A DNA stretch of 6,308 bases from assembly GCA_020434605.1 (NCBI GenBank), contig JAGRAL010000427.1, forward strand, positions 1-6,308, in the 5' to 3' direction. Positions within the stretch are counted from its first letter, which is position 1. The number at the start of each line of letters is the position of its first letter. The DNA comes from Bdellovibrionales bacterium. Its GTDB lineage: Bacteria > Bdellovibrionota > Bdellovibrionia > Bdellovibrionales > UBA840. The notes under the pieces were generated by a model. The model saw only the letters and a list, made by a program, of their open reading frames with translations. It was not told the DNA's origin and did not search any database. The position numbers were made by a program, and so were the translations under genes. Of this stretch, positions 5,249 to 6,308 are shown piece by piece.

Positions 5249-6308
5249 GGGTCAGCCATTCCTTATATTTGGTTTTAACGGATAATAAAAGTAGACCTAG
5301 TGCGAATAGCAAAATAAAGCAGAGAATAAAATATTTAACCAACTCAAATAAGATATTTTTTTGTACAAACTCAGTGTAGATATAATTAATTTTTGAATTT
5401 TGAGAGGTAAGAACCAGAGATTTATAGGAGTCATAATTTCTGTACTTTAGGTCTTCAGCGTAGCCTAATAAATCTGTGATTTTATCACTAAATGCATCTA
5501 AATTAGCGTTAGTCGATTCACGTAGCTCAGAATCGATACTCGCTATGGATGATAGTGCAGATTTAACTTTGTCTAACTCAGATTTTGATAGCTTAATCAA
5601 AACATTATTTTTTACTATTAGACTTTTAATTGCAGAATATTGTTGAGATACCGGTAGAAGATTAAACTCGTATTTAAATAAATCGCTGTCGCGGACATCT
5701 GAGTCCTCTGGGCGGAAGGTTCTCAAGTCAGCCTTATCGCGGCTATCGCTTGGTGCAGAGTGGTTTTGCGGTTGCGCGGCCTGGCTACTAGGTACCTGTA
5801 AAAAAGGCTCTTTTGTGATAGCTAATTTATTTTGATAATCACTGTACATGCTATTTAATTTTTCAGACTGGGCGATCAGTTTGTTTGTTTTTAAACCGAT
5901 GCCTATCTTTTTTAGCTCTAATGAGTCCCTAAGATCTTGCAAATTTGTTAAAAAGAGAGCTTTAGAGATGGCTGGAACCAGAGATTTTCTTAGCAGCTCT
6001 CTCTTGGCTCGGTTACCTTCTAATTTTTTATTAGGCTTTAGAGTGATATTTACACCCAGGATATTAAGCTCAAAAAACTCGGTGGTAAAAGTGGAGTTGG
6101 CTAGCTGATTAAAAAGGTGCTTTAATTTTAGCTCTGTAGAGGCAACGGCATCGACTTTACTAAGGCTTTGCACCAAATTACTCTCAAATCTAGCTATGTC
6201 TGTCTCTGAAATGGACTTTTCTTTGATATAGACGGTTGCCTGTGTATTTTGTTCAAAAGGTAGGCAGCAAATGACCGAGATTGCTAATGATAGTACAAAA
6301 ATGATGAG
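5235..6308 (-). CDS. Wzz-type polysaccharide co-polymerase (chain-length determinant), 5' end outside window
   Basis: 357 codons are visible, open to the right edge, so the true start lies beyond it. The first visible residues are the end of a transmembrane helix (IIFVLSLAISVICCLPF) followed by a strand like those after TM1 in Wzz proteins (QATVYIKEKSIS). A long periplasmic region rich in helices and likely coiled coil follows. A second helix (visible residues about 326-344, YFILCFILLFALGLLLLSV) leaves a 13-residue cytoplasmic tail. This TM1-periplasm-TM2 layout with no C-terminal tyrosine-kinase domain fits the polysaccharide co-polymerase family, which sets O-antigen or capsule chain length at the inner membrane with Wzy. 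Two oddities are that the proline-rich segment usual just before TM2 is not evident, and that a Ser/Asp/Pro-rich linker interrupts the periplasmic domain. A TTG at 6174-6176 could be mistaken for the start, but it would remove TM1. It is coupled to the epimerase by a 14-base overlap. Family call is likely; the subclass is uncertain. Confidence 0.78.
   Translation of the reverse strand, partial: LIIFVLSLAISVICCLPFEQNTQATVYIKEKSISETDIARFESNLVQSLSKVDAVASTELKLKHLFNQLANSTFTTEFFELNILGVNITLKPNKKLEGNRAKRELLRKSLVPAISKALFLTNLQDLRDSLELKKIGIGLKTNKLIAQSEKLNSMYSDYQNKLAITKEPFLQVPSSQAAQPQNHSAPSDSRDKADLRTFRPEDSDVRDSDLFKYEFNLLPVSQQYSAIKSLIVKNNVLIKLSKSELDKVKSALSSIASIDSELRESTNANLDAFSDKITDLLGYAEDLKYRNYDSYKSLVLTSQNSKINYIYTEFVQKNILFELVKYFILCFILLFALGLLLLSVKTKYKEWLTHEHT
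5260..5264 (-). promoter_or_regulatory. Shine-Dalgarno-like site for the epimerase gene
   Basis: AAGGA on the - strand lies 11 bases before the epimerase ATG (5246-5248), inside the PCP coding region. The spacing is longer than ideal, so re-initiation after the overlapping upstream stop probably contributes to translation. Confidence 0.45.
5682..5798 (-). other. G+C-rich disordered linker in the periplasmic domain of the PCP protein
   Basis: Visible residues about 171-209 of the PCP protein are rich in S, Q, P, A, D and R (QVPSSQAAQPQ, SAPSDSRDKAD, RPEDSDVRDSD) and probably disordered. A hand count gives 69 G or C in 117 bases (about 59%), far above the flanking sequence. The flanks on both sides look like ordinary helical PCP sequence, so the patch looks like an insertion or a fast-changing hinge. 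Confidence 0.55.

Noticed and set aside
5244..5258. Tiny ATG-GCT-GAC-CCA-TGA frame (- strand) overlapping the epimerase start, suggestive of a leader peptide
   Set aside because: The AAGGA directly abuts this ATG with almost no spacing, so it is a poor initiation site; a four-codon frame inside another gene is easily chance.
5100..5285. A 61-residue open frame on the + strand
   Set aside because: It is antisense to the epimerase N-terminus and the PCP C-terminus, both of which are well supported.
5848..6108. An 86-residue open frame on the + strand
   Set aside because: It is antisense to the PCP periplasmic region; its hydrophobic and Phe/Ser-rich look comes from the complement of Lys/Asn/Leu codons.
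1..6308. Mobile element, CRISPR array, tRNA or rRNA gene
   Set aside because: No transposase or integrase frames, regularly spaced direct repeats, or tRNA/rRNA-like stretches were seen; essentially every base is accounted for by protein-coding genes.

Overview
The window is AT-rich (by eye, upper 30s % G+C), tightly packed and fully coding. It most resembles a Gram-negative, probably marine gammaproteobacterium. The reasons are a Wzz-type polysaccharide co-polymerase next to a WbpP/TviC-type UDP-N-acetylglucosamine(uronate) 4-epimerase, signal-anchored proteins that look periplasmic, and the base composition. The taxonomic guess is inference; there is no rRNA or other marker here.

Left part (2..4217, + strand): an operon-like run of four reading frames with almost no spacing. 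First is the C-terminal tail of an unidentified gene cut by the window edge. Six bases later comes a 948-residue membrane-anchored protein with a CotH-type kinase-like domain, a calcium-loop-bearing middle region and a C-terminal right-handed beta-helix. A 243-residue VTC-domain polyphosphate polymerase follows, starting at GTG with a 4-base overlap. Last is a 182-residue single-pass membrane protein of unknown family, with a 1-base overlap. CotH and VTC genes are often neighbours in bacteria, commonly with a DUF4956 membrane protein, so the cut gene could be that partner; its visible tail is too short to prove it.

Right part (4226..6308, - strand): a convergent two-gene unit. A Wzz/PCP chain-length regulator, whose start lies beyond the right edge, overlaps a WbpP-like epimerase by 14 bases. 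This is the kind of pair found in O-antigen or capsule loci. The two units end 8 bases apart, across an A/T-only inverted repeat.

Working picture: the right unit helps make and control the length of a surface polysaccharide containing GalNAc or GalNAcA. The left unit combines a cytosolic polyphosphate-making enzyme with an envelope-facing kinase-like protein carrying a carbohydrate-binding type of fold, plus an unknown envelope protein. Whether the left unit modifies the polysaccharide, phosphorylates envelope proteins or does something else cannot be read from sequence. The most interesting points are the CotH/VTC/unknown-protein operon, the apparent replacement of a CotH catalytic aspartate by a His-His pair, and the beta-helix fusion.
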